Source of the DNA: Pelomonas asaccharophilus_A
Lineage (GTDB): Bacteria; Pseudomonadota; Gammaproteobacteria; Burkholderiales; Burkholderiaceae_C
Assembly (NCBI RefSeq): GCF_031458115.1
Contig: NZ_JAVDXV010000002.1
Location: 124,001-188,000 of the forward strand
Reading direction: 5' to 3'
Length of the DNA: 64,000 nt
A program made the position numbers and the translations under genes. Shown here piece by piece: positions 54,901-63,289 of this stretch. Positions within the stretch are counted from its first letter, which is position 1. Each line of letters begins with the position of its first letter. Under the pieces are notes generated by a model, which was not told where the DNA came from, did no database searches, and saw nothing but the letters and a program-made list of their open reading frames with translations.

Positions 54901-55638
54901 TCAGCCGGCGATCAGGCGCCTGACGCGCTCCAGATCCTCGGGCGTGTCGACGCCCGGCCCCGGCAGCTGGGCGCTCACATGCACCGCGATGCGCTCGCCG
55001 TGCCACAGCACGCGCAACTGCTCCAGCGACTCGATCTGCTCCAGCGGGCTGACCGCCAGCGTCGGGAAGCGGCGCAGGAAGCCGGCGCGGTAGGCATACA
55101 GGCCCACATGGCGCAGCGCCTGGTTGGGCTGGCCCGCGCCGTCGCGCCACCAGGCGATGGGCGCACGCGAGAAATACAGCGCCCGGCCGGCCTTGTCGGT
55201 GACCAGCTTGACGACGTTGGGGTTCGCAAACTCGGAAGGATCGGTCAACGCGTGGGCCACGGTGGCCATCACGCAGTCGGGCTGGGCTGCGAGCGTCCCG
55301 GCGCAGGCGTCGATCATGGCCGGCGCGATCAGCGGCTCATCGCCCTGCACGTTGACGACGGCGGCATCGTCTGTGAGCCCCAATTGCTCGACGGCCTCGG
55401 CCAGCCGGTCGCTGCCGGAGGGATGGTCGGCGCGCGTCATCAGCGCCCGCACGCCGTGCGCCGCACAGGCGGCGGCCACTTCGGGGGCGTCGGTCGCGAC
55501 GACGATCTGGCTCGCGCCGGACTGCGCGGCGCGCTGCGCGACGCGCACGATCATCGGCAGGCCGGCGATGTCCGCCAGCGGCTTGTTGGGCAGCCGGGTG
55601 GATGCCAGCCGCGCCGGGATGATGACGGCGAAGCCCAT
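54901..55638 (-). CDS. kdsB: 3-deoxy-manno-octulosonate (KDO) cytidylyltransferase
   Basis: The 245-residue enzyme has the N-terminal IIPARLASTRLPNKPLADIAG, the VATDAPEV block and NVQGDEPLI. It makes CMP-KDO for the lipopolysaccharide inner core. The gene is 7 bases after the Trm112-like gene in a conserved LPS-related cluster with lpxK. Confidence 0.97.
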   Translation of the reverse strand: MGFAVIIPARLASTRLPNKPLADIAGLPMIVRVAQRAAQSGASQIVVATDAPEVAAACAAHGVRALMTRADHPSGSDRLAEAVEQLGLTDDAAVVNVQGDEPLIAPAMIDACAGTLAAQPDCVMATVAHALTDPSEFANPNVVKLVTDKAGRALYFSRAPIAWWRDGAGQPNQALRHVGLYAYRAGFLRRFPTLAVSPLEQIESLEQLRVLWHGERIAVHVSAQLPGPGVDTPEDLERVRRLIAG

Positions 55639-55645
55639 CAGCGCG

Positions 55646-55849
55646 TCACTCGGCCAGCGGCGCCGGAGCGCTCGCGGTGTCGGGGTCCCAGGGCTTGGCT
55701 TCGCTCTCCAGCATCAGCGGAATGCCGTCGCGGATCGGGAAGGCCAGGCGGTCGGCGCGGCAGGCCAGCGCTGGCTCGTCGCCGCGCAGCAAGGTCAGCG
55801 GCGACTTGCACAGCGGGCAGACCAGCATTTCGATCAGGCGTGAGTCCAT
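55646..55849 (-). CDS. Trm112-family (YcaR-like) small protein
   Basis: The 67-residue protein begins LIEMLVCPLCKSPLTLL, with a CPLC pair, and has LAFPIRDGIPLMLESEA, the defining segments of the UPF0434/Trm112 family. Its ATG shares a base with the lpxK stop. It is the usual neighbour of lpxK and kdsB in proteobacteria. A long frame through 56839 is a shadow of lpxK. Confidence 0.95.
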   Translation of the reverse strand: MDSRLIEMLVCPLCKSPLTLLRGDEPALACRADRLAFPIRDGIPLMLESEAKPWDPDTASAPAPLAE

Positions 55850-56889
55850 CAGAGCAGAGTGAGTCTTGTCAGTTGAGCGTCGAAGGCCGCCTCGAAGGCC
55901 GCACCGGGCGCAAAGTCTAGCGTCACGACCCAGACGGGCGTGCTTCCCACGCGTTCGGGCGGCAGCTTGACGGCGTCCTTCTCGGTCAGCAGCACGCCCG
56001 CCGCATCGGTGGGCCAGGGCAGGTCGCTGAAGTCGGCATGGTCGGGCAGTGGCAACAGCGCGAAGGCCAGGCCCTGGGCGGTCAGCATGTCGAAGAAGCG
56101 CTGCGGGCGCGCCAGGCCGGCGCAGGCGAGCAGACCCGGCCGGCCGCGCAGCGCATGCAGCGTGTCCAGCGTGGCGGGCTGGCCGGCCCACCAGCCCGCC
56201 AGGTTCACCGCGCCCACGAGCCGGCGCTGGGCGACGAAGCCGGGCAGCGGTGTGCTGGGCGCCGGCGCGTTGTAGACCACCAGCTGGTCGCCCTGCAGCG
56301 CGGCAGGCGGCTGGCGCAGCGGGCCGGCCGGCAGCAAGCGGCCGTTGCCCAGGCCACGCTCGTCGAACACCAGCAGGCTCAAGCTGCGGGGCAGGCGCCA
56401 GTGCTGCAGGCCGTCGTCGCTGACGAGCAGGTCCAGCTCGGGATGGGCCGTCAGCAGTGCGCGTGCGGCCGCCACGCGGTCGCGGCCCACGGCCACCGGC
56501 ACCTGGCCGCGCAGGTGGATGAGCAGCGGCTCGTCGCCAGCCTCGCGGGCGGTCGAGGCGCGCGTAATCAGGTGGACGCCATCGCCCTCGCGGCCGTAGC
56601 CGCGCGACACGACGCCGGTGCGCAGACCGCGCGCCCTCAACAGCTCCAGCAGCGCCAGCGTCGTGGGCGTCTTGCCGGCGCCGCCGACGATCCAGTTGCC
56701 GACGACGATGACCGGCACGGGCAGCGTCGCGGTGCGCTTGAGCCTGAGGCGGTAGGCGAGGGCGCGCAGCGCCAGCAGCCCGCGGTACAGCCAGCTCAGC
56801 GGCAGCAGCGCGGCGGACAGCGGTCCGCCAGTGAGCCACTCCCTTTGCAGCCGATCAGCGAGCGTCGGTCTGCGCGGCGAAGGTGACAC
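55849..56889 (-). CDS. lpxK: Tetraacyldisaccharide 4'-kinase
   Basis: The 346-residue inner-membrane kinase has an N-terminal membrane helix (about 25-45) and P-loop GNWIVGGAGKTP (64-75). It continues with VVSRGYGR, DLLVSDDGLQHWRL and LTEKDAVKL. It phosphorylates the lipid A disaccharide. The best in-frame start is a GTG at 56889, which makes the gene overlap the exbD end by 35 bases. Confidence 0.95.
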   Translation of the reverse strand: MSPSPRRPTLADRLQREWLTGGPLSAALLPLSWLYRGLLALRALAYRLRLKRTATLPVPVIVVGNWIVGGAGKTPTTLALLELLRARGLRTGVVSRGYGREGDGVHLITRASTAREAGDEPLLIHLRGQVPVAVGRDRVAAARALLTAHPELDLLVSDDGLQHWRLPRSLSLLVFDERGLGNGRLLPAGPLRQPPAALQGDQLVVYNAPAPSTPLPGFVAQRRLVGAVNLAGWWAGQPATLDTLHALRGRPGLLACAGLARPQRFFDMLTAQGLAFALLPLPDHADFSDLPWPTDAAGVLLTEKDAVKLPPERVGSTPVWVVTLDFAPGAAFEAAFDAQLTRLTLL

Positions 56890-57271
56890 GCGTCAGGCCC
56901 ACGCGGCGCGCGGCGTCCATCACGTTGATGACGGCCTGGTGCGGCGTGGCGGCGTCGGCCGAGATGATGACCGACGCCTCGGCGTTGCCGCCCGAGGCCT
57001 GGCGCAGCGCGCCGATCAGGATGTCGACCGAACGGCCTTCCACGGCCTGCTTGTTGATGACGAAGCGGCCGTCGGCTGCGATTCCCACGATGACCTCCTG
57101 TGGCCGGTCCTTCAGCTTCTCCGCGTCGGCCGACGGCAGCGTGATCTGCAGTTCGGTGAACTTGGAGTAGGTGGTCGACAGCATCAGGAAGATCAGGATC
57201 ACCAGCAGCACGTCGATGAACGGGATCAGGTTGATCTCCGGCGGCTCGCTGTGCGGGGAGCGGAACTTCAT
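56855..57271 (-). CDS. ExbD/TolR-family protein (lpxK cluster)
   Basis: This 138-residue single-helix protein has the proton-site Asp in LIPFIDVLLVILIFLML and a periplasmic domain (VIVGIAADGRFVINKQAVEG). It forms a pair with the ExbB-like gene 10 bases upstream. In Burkholderiales the exbB-exbD pair regularly precedes lpxK. It is distinct from the two copies at 50683-51564. Confidence 0.95.
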   Translation of the reverse strand: MKFRSPHSEPPEINLIPFIDVLLVILIFLMLSTTYSKFTELQITLPSADAEKLKDRPQEVIVGIAADGRFVINKQAVEGRSVDILIGALRQASGGNAEASVIISADAATPHQAVINVMDAARRVGLTRVTFAAQTDAR

Positions 57272-57281
57272 GTCGCCGTCC

Positions 57282-57899
57282 TCAAGCCGTGTAGCGGCGC
57301 AGCTGGCCCATCAGGCGGTCGGCCGCGGCTTCCAGTTCCAGCACATATTCCTCGATACGGCCGCGGAAGTAGCGGTGGAACATCAGCGCGGGGATCGCGA
57401 TCATCAGGCCGAAGGCCGTGTTGTAGAGCGCGATGGAGATGCCGTGCGCCAGCTGGGCCGGGTTGTTGCCGCCGGGCGCCTGGCTGCCGAAGATCTCGAT
57501 CATGCCCACCACGGTGCCCATCAGGCCCAGCAGCGGCGCAGCCGTCGCGATGGTGCCCAGCGTGTTCATGTAGCGCTCCATGCGGTGCACCGCACGGCGG
57601 CCGGCGAACTCGAACACCATTCGCAGCTTGCCTTCGGGCATCTGTGGCTCGGCGGTGACGGCGCGCAGGCCTGAGGCCAGCACCTCACCCAGCAGCGAGT
57701 TCTCGGCCAGCCGGTCCACCATCTCGGGGCTGGGCAGTTGCTGCAGGCTGACGCTCATCACGTCGTCCAGCAGGCGCTTGGGCAGGATGCGGCTGGCGCG
57801 CAGGCTGGACAGCCTTTCGATGATCAGGGCCAGGGCCACCACGGAGCACAGGAGCAAGGGCCAGATCGGCCAACCGGCGGCTTGTATGATGGAAAACAA
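57282..57899 (-). CDS. ExbB/TolQ-family protein (lpxK cluster)
   Basis: The 205-residue MotA/TolQ/ExbB-type proton channel has helices near residues 10-30, 115-140 and 155-180 (TIATAAPLLGLMGTVVGMIEIF, SIALYNTAFGLMIAIPALMFHRYF). It has no N-terminal extension, unlike the ExbB at 49827. It opens the exbB-exbD-lpxK-Trm112-kdsB unit, so envelope energy coupling and lipid A synthesis are co-expressed. Confidence 0.95.
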   Translation of the reverse strand: MFSIIQAAGWPIWPLLLCSVVALALIIERLSSLRASRILPKRLLDDVMSVSLQQLPSPEMVDRLAENSLLGEVLASGLRAVTAEPQMPEGKLRMVFEFAGRRAVHRMERYMNTLGTIATAAPLLGLMGTVVGMIEIFGSQAPGGNNPAQLAHGISIALYNTAFGLMIAIPALMFHRYFRGRIEEYVLELEAAADRLMGQLRRYTA

Positions 57900-58259
57900 G
57901 GGCGTCCCCGTCGAAGAAGCGTCGAAAAAGGCGGCCGCTGGCGGCCGGGAAAGTGCGCAGGATTATGACCTCAGGCCCGGCCCCCGCCGCGACTGTCAGG
58001 CGCCCGAGAAAGCGTTCCCACAATCCACCGCTGCTGTGGACAACTTTGTGGGCAACAAGGGGGCGCAGCCCGCCAGAGGCCGTCAAATCAAGGCCTTGGA
58101 CAACTTGCCTCCAATTTGAGCAGCGGAAATCGAATTGAAAAACAAGGCCTTATGTGCTCATGACGGCGCCGTGACAGGCGAGATGAGCCGGAATCGCCCG
58201 CCAGCCCAGCATTGGCGCGGCTGTGGACTTCCCGGCCCGCGCCGGCATTGGGTTTGCGC
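57900..58259. other. Divergent intergenic region between exbB and xseA
   Basis: No gene is seen in about 360 bases. It must hold promoters for both directions. TGTGGACAA at 58035 and TTGGACAAC nearby resemble DnaA boxes with one mismatch or more, which is not enough to call an origin. AT content rises near 58120-58150 (CGAATTGAAAAACAAGG), a plausible promoter zone for xseA. Confidence 0.4.
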
Positions 58260-59561
58260 GTGATTGAGGGCCGCGAAGCCGCATCAAATCGGCGTGTCTG
58301 GGGCGTGGCCGGTCTCGTCGAGGCCGTGGCGCAGAGCCTGGCCGAGCGTTTCTCGGTGGTCGTCGTGGGCGGCGAGATCGTCGGCTTTACGCGCGCGGCC
58401 AGCGGGCATTGCTATTTCACGCTGAAGGATGCCGACGGCCTGGCCGCCAGCCTGCGTTGCGCGATGTTCCGCCGCGCGGCGGCCATGCTGGACTTCAGCC
58501 CGGCCGACGGTGCGCTGGTGGAGCTGCGCGGCCGGGTGGCCGTCTACGAGCCGCGCGGCGAGCTGCAATTCGTCGTGGAGGCGATGCGTCGCGCGGGTGC
58601 GGGCACGCTGTACGAGCAGTTCCTGAAGCTGCGCGCCCGGCTGGCGGCAGAAGGCCTGTTCGATGAGGACGCCAAGCGGCCGCTACCCGCCCACCCGCGC
58701 CGCATCGGTGTCATCACCTCCACGGCCGGCGCTGCGCTTCACGACGTGCTGACCGCGCTGGCGCGCCGCGCGCCGCAGGTGGAGGTGGTGGTCTACCCCA
58801 GCCCGGTGCAGGGTGCCGACTCGCCGCCGGCGCTGGTCAACGCGCTGCGGCTGGCCAACGAGCGCGCCGAGGTGGACGTGCTGCTGCTGGTGCGCGGCGG
58901 CGGCTCGCTGGAGGACTTGTGGGCCTTCAATGACGAGCGCGTGGTGCGGGCCGTGGCCATGTCGAGCCTGCCGGTCGTCTGCGGCGTGGGCCACGAGATC
59001 GATGTGACGCTCTGCGACCTGGCCGCCGACCTGCGCGCGCCCACGCCCACCGCCGCGGCCGAACTGGCTGCGCCGTCGCGCGAAGCCTTGCTGCAGCAGC
59101 TGGCCAGCCTGGAGCGCAGCCTGCTGAGGTGTCTGGACCACCGGCTGCAGACCACCGCCCAACGACTGGACCGCCTCGCGCTGCGGCTGTCGCGCCCCAG
59201 CGACGCGCTGGCCCGCCAGCGCCGCCTGCTGGACCTGCTGGCCCAGCGCGCCGCGGCGGCGCCAGGGCGGCGCGTCGAACTGCAGCGTCAGCGGCTGGAC
59301 CATCTCGCGCCCCGCCCCGGCCGCGCGCTGGCCGACACGCTGCGCCGCCAGACCGCGCGCCTGGACGCCTTGCAGGCCCGCCTGCAGGCGCTGGACCCGC
59401 AGCACGTGCTGGCGCGCGGCTATGCCTGGCTGGACGACGGGCAGGGCGGGGCGATCACCTCCGTGCACACACTGCTGCCCGGCCACGAGGTGCGCGCCGT
59501 GCTGGCCGACGGCAGCGCCGACTTGCGCGTTTTGGGGGTACTGCCTTCGCCGCAAGGGTGA
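58260..59561 (+). CDS. xseA: Exodeoxyribonuclease VII large subunit
   Basis: The 433-residue protein has an N-terminal OB-fold (VVVVGGEIVGFTRAASGHCYFTLKD, CAMFRR), the catalytic domain (RIGVITSTAGAALHDVLTAL, LLLVRGGGSLEDLWAFNDE, VVCGVGHEIDVTLCDLAADLRAPTPTAAAEL) and a coiled-coil tail ending in LARGYAWL. It degrades single-stranded DNA with XseB. The start is uncertain: GTG at 58260 fits the family N-terminus best, while TTG at 58212 would add 16 residues and GTG at 58293 remove 11. No xseB lies nearby. Confidence 0.93.
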   Translation: MIEGREAASNRRVWGVAGLVEAVAQSLAERFSVVVVGGEIVGFTRAASGHCYFTLKDADGLAASLRCAMFRRAAAMLDFSPADGALVELRGRVAVYEPRGELQFVVEAMRRAGAGTLYEQFLKLRARLAAEGLFDEDAKRPLPAHPRRIGVITSTAGAALHDVLTALARRAPQVEVVVYPSPVQGADSPPALVNALRLANERAEVDVLLLVRGGGSLEDLWAFNDERVVRAVAMSSLPVVCGVGHEIDVTLCDLAADLRAPTPTAAAELAAPSREALLQQLASLERSLLRCLDHRLQTTAQRLDRLALRLSRPSDALARQRRLLDLLAQRAAAAPGRRVELQRQRLDHLAPRPGRALADTLRRQTARLDALQARLQALDPQHVLARGYAWLDDGQGGAITSVHTLLPGHEVRAVLADGSADLRVLGVLPSPQG

Positions 59562-59618
59562 TCCCCGCTCCCTACAATCCGACGCCATTCCCTTCCCCCC
59601 AACACAGAGGACTCCACG

Positions 59619-60200
59619 ATGGAACACACGCTGCCCCCGCTGCCTTACCCGATCGACTCGCTGGCCCCGCACTACAGCAAGGAAACGCTGGAGTTCCACC
59701 ACGGCAAGCACCACAACGCCTATGTGGTGAACCTGAACAACCTGCAAAAGGGCACCGAGTTCGAGAGCAAGACGCTGGAAGAGATCGTCAAGACCTCCAG
59801 CGGCGGCATCTACAACAACGCCGCGCAGATCTGGAACCACACCTTCTTCTGGAACTGCATGAAGCCGCAAGGCGGCGGTGAGCCCAGCGGCGCGCTGGCC
59901 GCGGCCATCAACGCCAAGTGGGGCAGCTACGCCGCCTTCAAGGAAGCCTTCGTCAAGAGCGCCGTGGGCAATTTCGGTTCGGGCTGGACCTGGCTGGTCA
60001 AGAAGGCCGACGGTTCGGTCGACATCGTCAACACCGGCGCCGCCGGCACGCCGCTGACCACCGCCGACACCGCGCTGCTGACTGTCGACGTGTGGGAGCA
60101 CGCCTACTACATCGACTACCGCAACCTGCGCCCCAAGTTCGTCGAGACCTTCCTGTCGAACCTGGTCAACTGGCAGTTCGCCGAAGCCAACTTCGCCTGA
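59619..60200 (+). CDS. sodB: Iron superoxide dismutase
   Basis: The 193-residue enzyme has metal ligands H27 (LEFHHGKHH), H75 (WNHTFFWN), D158 and H162 (DVWEHAYY). Q71 in NAAQIWNH is the iron-type marker. It removes superoxide in the cytoplasm. A G-poor leader of only 57 bases separates it from xseA, and a strong terminator follows. Confidence 0.97.
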   Translation: MEHTLPPLPYPIDSLAPHYSKETLEFHHGKHHNAYVVNLNNLQKGTEFESKTLEEIVKTSSGGIYNNAAQIWNHTFFWNCMKPQGGGEPSGALAAAINAKWGSYAAFKEAFVKSAVGNFGSGWTWLVKKADGSVDIVNTGAAGTPLTTADTALLTVDVWEHAYYIDYRNLRPKFVETFLSNLVNWQFAEANFA

Positions 60201-60218
60201 GCGGATCGCTGCTGAACG

Positions 60219-60243
60219 AAGGCCGGCTGATGCCGGCCTTTTT
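60219..60243 (+). terminator. Intrinsic terminator after sodB
   Basis: AAGGCCGGC, loop TGAT and GCCGGCCTT followed by TTT; the last base touches the stop of the convergent phaZ gene. Confidence 0.92.
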
Positions 60244-61460
60244 CATTGCGATACCTGGATGACGTGTCGCACCAGCGGGTAGACCTGGTGTTGCCAGCGT
60301 CGGCCGCTGAACACGCCATAGTGGCCCACGTTGGGCTGGATGTAGTGGGTGCGCATGTAGAGCTTGAGGCTGCTGGCCAGGTCTTGCGCGGCCAGCGTCT
60401 GGCCCACCGAGCAGATGTCGTCGCGCTCGCCCTCGATGGTCAGCAGCGCCGTGCGGCGTATCGCCGCGGGGTTGACCTTGCGGCCCTTGAACATCAGCTC
60501 GCCGCGCGGCAGGTCGAAGGTCTGGAACACGCGCTCCACGGTCTCCAGATAGAAGTCGGCCGACAGGTCGGCCACGGCCAGGTATTCCTCGTAGAACTGG
60601 CGCGTGGTCTCAGCCTTGTCCAGCTGGTCGGCGACGAGATGCTTGTAGAAGTCCTTGAACGCGTTGGCGTGGCGCTCCTTGTTCATGCTCATGAAGGCCG
60701 ACAGCTGCACGAAGCCCGGGTAGACGCGCCGGCCCGCGCCCTTGTGGCGCCAGGTCACGTGGCTGATCAGGTTCTGGCGGAACCACTCGATGGGCTTGCT
60801 GGTGGCCAGCCGGTTGACCTCGGTGGGGCTGATGCGGCAGTCGATGGGGCCGGCCATCAGCGTCAGGCTGGCGGGCGTGGCGGGGTGGCCGTCCTCGGCC
60901 ATCAGCGCCGTCGCGGCCAGCGCGCTGACGCAGGGCTGGCAGACCGCCACCAGATGCGCCTCGGGGCCTATTGCGGCCAGGAAGTCCATCAGGTGCTGGG
61001 TGTACTCGTCCAGTCCGAAGCGGCCGGCCGCGAGCGGTACGTCGCGCACGTTGTGCCAGTCGGTGATGTAGACGTCGTGGTCCTGCAGCAGCGTGCGCAC
61101 CGTGTCGCGCAGCAGCGTCGCGAAGTGGCCCGACATGGGCGCGACGACCAGCACCCTGGGCGCGGGCGGCGCGCCCTCGCGGCGAAAGCGCAGCAGGTTC
61201 GCGAACGGCGTGCGGGCGGCAACCTCCTCGGTCACCGGCCAGCGTTCGCCGCCGCTGCCCGTCACCTCGGCGATGCGCCAGGGCGGGCGGCGGTGCGTGA
61301 TGCGCGCGAGCTGGAACACCTGCCAGGCGGCGGACAGTTGCTTGGCCGGCAACCAGGGCTGGGTCGCCAGCGCGGGGTCTTGCAGCAGCGGTAGCCCCAG
61401 GCTGGCCGCCGCGTGCAGCGGCCACATCAGGTCGCGATGGGTTTGATAGGTGGCGTACAT
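60243..61460 (-). CDS. phaZ: Intracellular polyhydroxybutyrate depolymerase
   Basis: The 405-residue enzyme belongs to the intracellular PhaZ family. It has the lipase-box-like VAVCQPCVSALAAT with Cys174 as probable nucleophile, PMSGHFATLLRDTVRTLL before it and a late catalytic His in QPNVGHYGVFSGRRW. It mobilises stored PHB. The ATG at 61460 (MYATYQTHRDLMWPLH) has GGAG before it; the frame extends to 61544 without a comparable site. It shows that the organism stores PHB. Confidence 0.94.
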   Translation of the reverse strand: MYATYQTHRDLMWPLHAAASLGLPLLQDPALATQPWLPAKQLSAAWQVFQLARITHRRPPWRIAEVTGSGGERWPVTEEVAARTPFANLLRFRREGAPPAPRVLVVAPMSGHFATLLRDTVRTLLQDHDVYITDWHNVRDVPLAAGRFGLDEYTQHLMDFLAAIGPEAHLVAVCQPCVSALAATALMAEDGHPATPASLTLMAGPIDCRISPTEVNRLATSKPIEWFRQNLISHVTWRHKGAGRRVYPGFVQLSAFMSMNKERHANAFKDFYKHLVADQLDKAETTRQFYEEYLAVADLSADFYLETVERVFQTFDLPRGELMFKGRKVNPAAIRRTALLTIEGERDDICSVGQTLAAQDLASSLKLYMRTHYIQPNVGHYGVFSGRRWQHQVYPLVRHVIQVSQ

Positions 61461-61556
61461 GGCTGTCTCCGGCCGTCCATGACCCTGCGACGCAAGGACC
61501 GAGCCAGCGTGGCACAGGGCTTGCGACGAGACGGGCGCCAGCATTGAGGAGACACT

Positions 61557-62285
61557 ATGCCCGTCGCCGCCACCAAGAAACCCGCCGCACGCAAGACGGC
61601 GGTGCGCAAGCCGGCCGCTGTGCCCGTGACGCCGGCCGCCACGCTGACGCTGAGCAGCAAGAACTACTCGTCATGGTCCCTGCGCGGCTGGCTGCTGACG
61701 CGCTTTGCCGGCCTGGCCTTCAGCGAGCAGATGGTGTCGCCCGATGACGAGGATGCGAGGAAGGAGCTGCTGCTGCTGGCGCCGTCCATCCGGGTGCCCT
61801 GCCTGCGCCACGAAGGCGTCACGGTGTGGAACAACATGGCGATCGCCGAGTACCTGAACGAGACCTATCCCAAGGCCGGGCTGTGGCCCGCGGACCGGGT
61901 CGCCCGGGCGCATGCACGGGCCGTCTGCGGCGAGATGAACTCCGGCTTCGCCAACCTGCGCGCAGCCCTGCCCATGAACCTGAAGGGCCACTTCCCCAAG
62001 CACAAGATCTGGGCCGGCGCCAAGCCCGACATCGAGCGCATCATCGACATCTGGAGCGAATGCTTGGCCACCTATGGCGGCCCCTACCTGTTCGGCAGGC
62101 AGCGCGGTGCCGCCGACGCCTTCTTTGCGCCGGTGACGACGCGCTTTCGCACCTACGACGTGGCCTTGCCCGCGGCCTGCGCGGCCTACTGCGACACCAT
62201 CCTGGCGATGCCCGAGATGCAGGCGTGGATTGCCGACGCCCGGCAGGAGCCCGAAGAGATCGAGCTGCTGGACATGGACTTCTGA
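61557..62285 (+). CDS. Glutathione S-transferase-like protein with Lys/Ala-rich N-terminus
   Basis: The 242-residue protein has a thioredoxin-fold GST N-terminal domain (TLSSKNYSSWSLRGWLLTRFAGL, IRVPCLRHEGVTVWNNMAIAEYL) and an all-helical C-terminal domain. The first 28 residues (ATKKPAARKTAVRKPAA) are basic and Ala-rich like histone H1 or phasin tails and precede the GST fold. GAGGAGA lies before the ATG. It is divergent from phaZ, so a link to PHB granules or nucleoid is worth considering (inference). Confidence 0.88.
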   Translation: MPVAATKKPAARKTAVRKPAAVPVTPAATLTLSSKNYSSWSLRGWLLTRFAGLAFSEQMVSPDDEDARKELLLLAPSIRVPCLRHEGVTVWNNMAIAEYLNETYPKAGLWPADRVARAHARAVCGEMNSGFANLRAALPMNLKGHFPKHKIWAGAKPDIERIIDIWSECLATYGGPYLFGRQRGAADAFFAPVTTRFRTYDVALPAACAAYCDTILAMPEMQAWIADARQEPEEIELLDMDF

Positions 62286-62292
62286 GCCGGGC

Positions 62293-62763
62293 TCAGAGCG
62301 TCAATTCGCTCTGCGGCCAGGTCGACGGCGCCGGCACGTCGCAGGGCGCGGGCGCGTCCACCGTCTTGAAATCGGCCGGCGACACGATCTCCAGGTACTC
62401 CATGTCCGGCGAGTAGTCGAACAGGTAGTGCACGATGCCCGGGCGCTGGTGCACGCAGTCGCCGGCCTCCACCAGCGTGACCTGGTCGCCGTACATGAAC
62501 TTGGCCCAGCCCTTGGTCATCAGCACGATCTGGAAGTCCGCCTCATGGCGGTGCCATCCCGTGCCCTTTTCCGGGGCCATATTCGCCTTCACGAGGTGCG
62601 CGATGACGCGCCCGCCCGTCGCGGCGGCGACACCGAGGTCGCGGTAGAGGAAGAAATCTCTCAGGCCATCCGTGCGCCAGGGCGTGTCCCCGGGCTTGAC
62701 GTGGGAGAACTGCGTGGCGGACGCGTCATTCGCGGCGTCCACGGGTATCGACAGATCCGACAT
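62293..62763 (-). CDS. Cupin-domain protein
   Basis: The 156-residue protein has a single cupin barrel with metal-type ligands in GTGWHRHEADFQIVLMTKGWAKF and the second motif EAGDCVHQRPGIVHYLFDYS. Small cupins of this kind bind a metal and may be enzymes or sensors; no substrate is evident. It converges on the GST gene with only 7 bases between stops. Confidence 0.88.
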   Translation of the reverse strand: MSDLSIPVDAANDASATQFSHVKPGDTPWRTDGLRDFFLYRDLGVAAATGGRVIAHLVKANMAPEKGTGWHRHEADFQIVLMTKGWAKFMYGDQVTLVEAGDCVHQRPGIVHYLFDYSPDMEYLEIVSPADFKTVDAPAPCDVPAPSTWPQSELTL

Positions 62764-62810
62764 AGAGCCTCCTGTGATGCCAAGGCCCTCATGTCACGCA
62801 AATTGCGTTC

Positions 62811-63254
62811 CTAGTTGAAAGGCTGGCCCTTCAGCTTGGTGCCCGCCTTGATGCCCTTCTTCGCGAACCAGCCCTGGTTCATTTCAAGTGCAAAACGCAC
62901 CGGCTTGGTCGAGCAGTGCGAGGTTTCGTCCAGCGGCTTCATGTCGGCGATGTTGACGATGCTGCCGTCGTCGGCGATGAAGGCGATGGACAGGGGCAGC
63001 AGCGTGTTGCGCATCCAGAAGCATTGCGGCTGCGCGTCTTCGAAGACGAACAGCATGCCGTTGTTGGTCGGCATGGTCTTGCGGTGCATGAGGCCGATGG
63101 CGCGCTCGCGGTCGGTCTGGGCTACCTCGGCCTGAATGACGTGCATGCCCGCGGTCAGCGGGATGCTGCGCAGCTGCTGGGCCGAGTCCTGGGCGGATGC
63201 CACGCTGGCCAGCAGGGTCAGGGCGGCGAATGCAAGAGCTTTGATGCAGGTCAT
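62811..63254 (-). CDS. DUF192 secreted protein
   Basis: The 147-residue protein has a signal peptide (to about residue 21, ASVASAQ) and the DUF192 core: EVAQTDRERAIGLMHRKTMPTNNGMLFVF, CFWMRNTLLPLSIAFI and ADMKPLDETSHCS. The family is widespread and periplasmic or membrane-linked, with unknown function. It is divergent from the P-type ATPase gene. Confidence 0.92.
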   Translation of the reverse strand: MTCIKALAFAALTLLASVASAQDSAQQLRSIPLTAGMHVIQAEVAQTDRERAIGLMHRKTMPTNNGMLFVFEDAQPQCFWMRNTLLPLSIAFIADDGSIVNIADMKPLDETSHCSTKPVRFALEMNQGWFAKKGIKAGTKLKGQPFN

Positions 63255-63289
63255 GGTCGGTTCGCGAGGGTGCGACCAAGATTATCGAC

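Noticed and set aside
58030..58105. DnaA-box-like sequences (TGTGGACAA, TTGGACAAC)
   Set aside because: Each differs from the consensus, they are not clustered with an AT-rich unwinding region, and no dnaA/dnaN/gidA genes are near.
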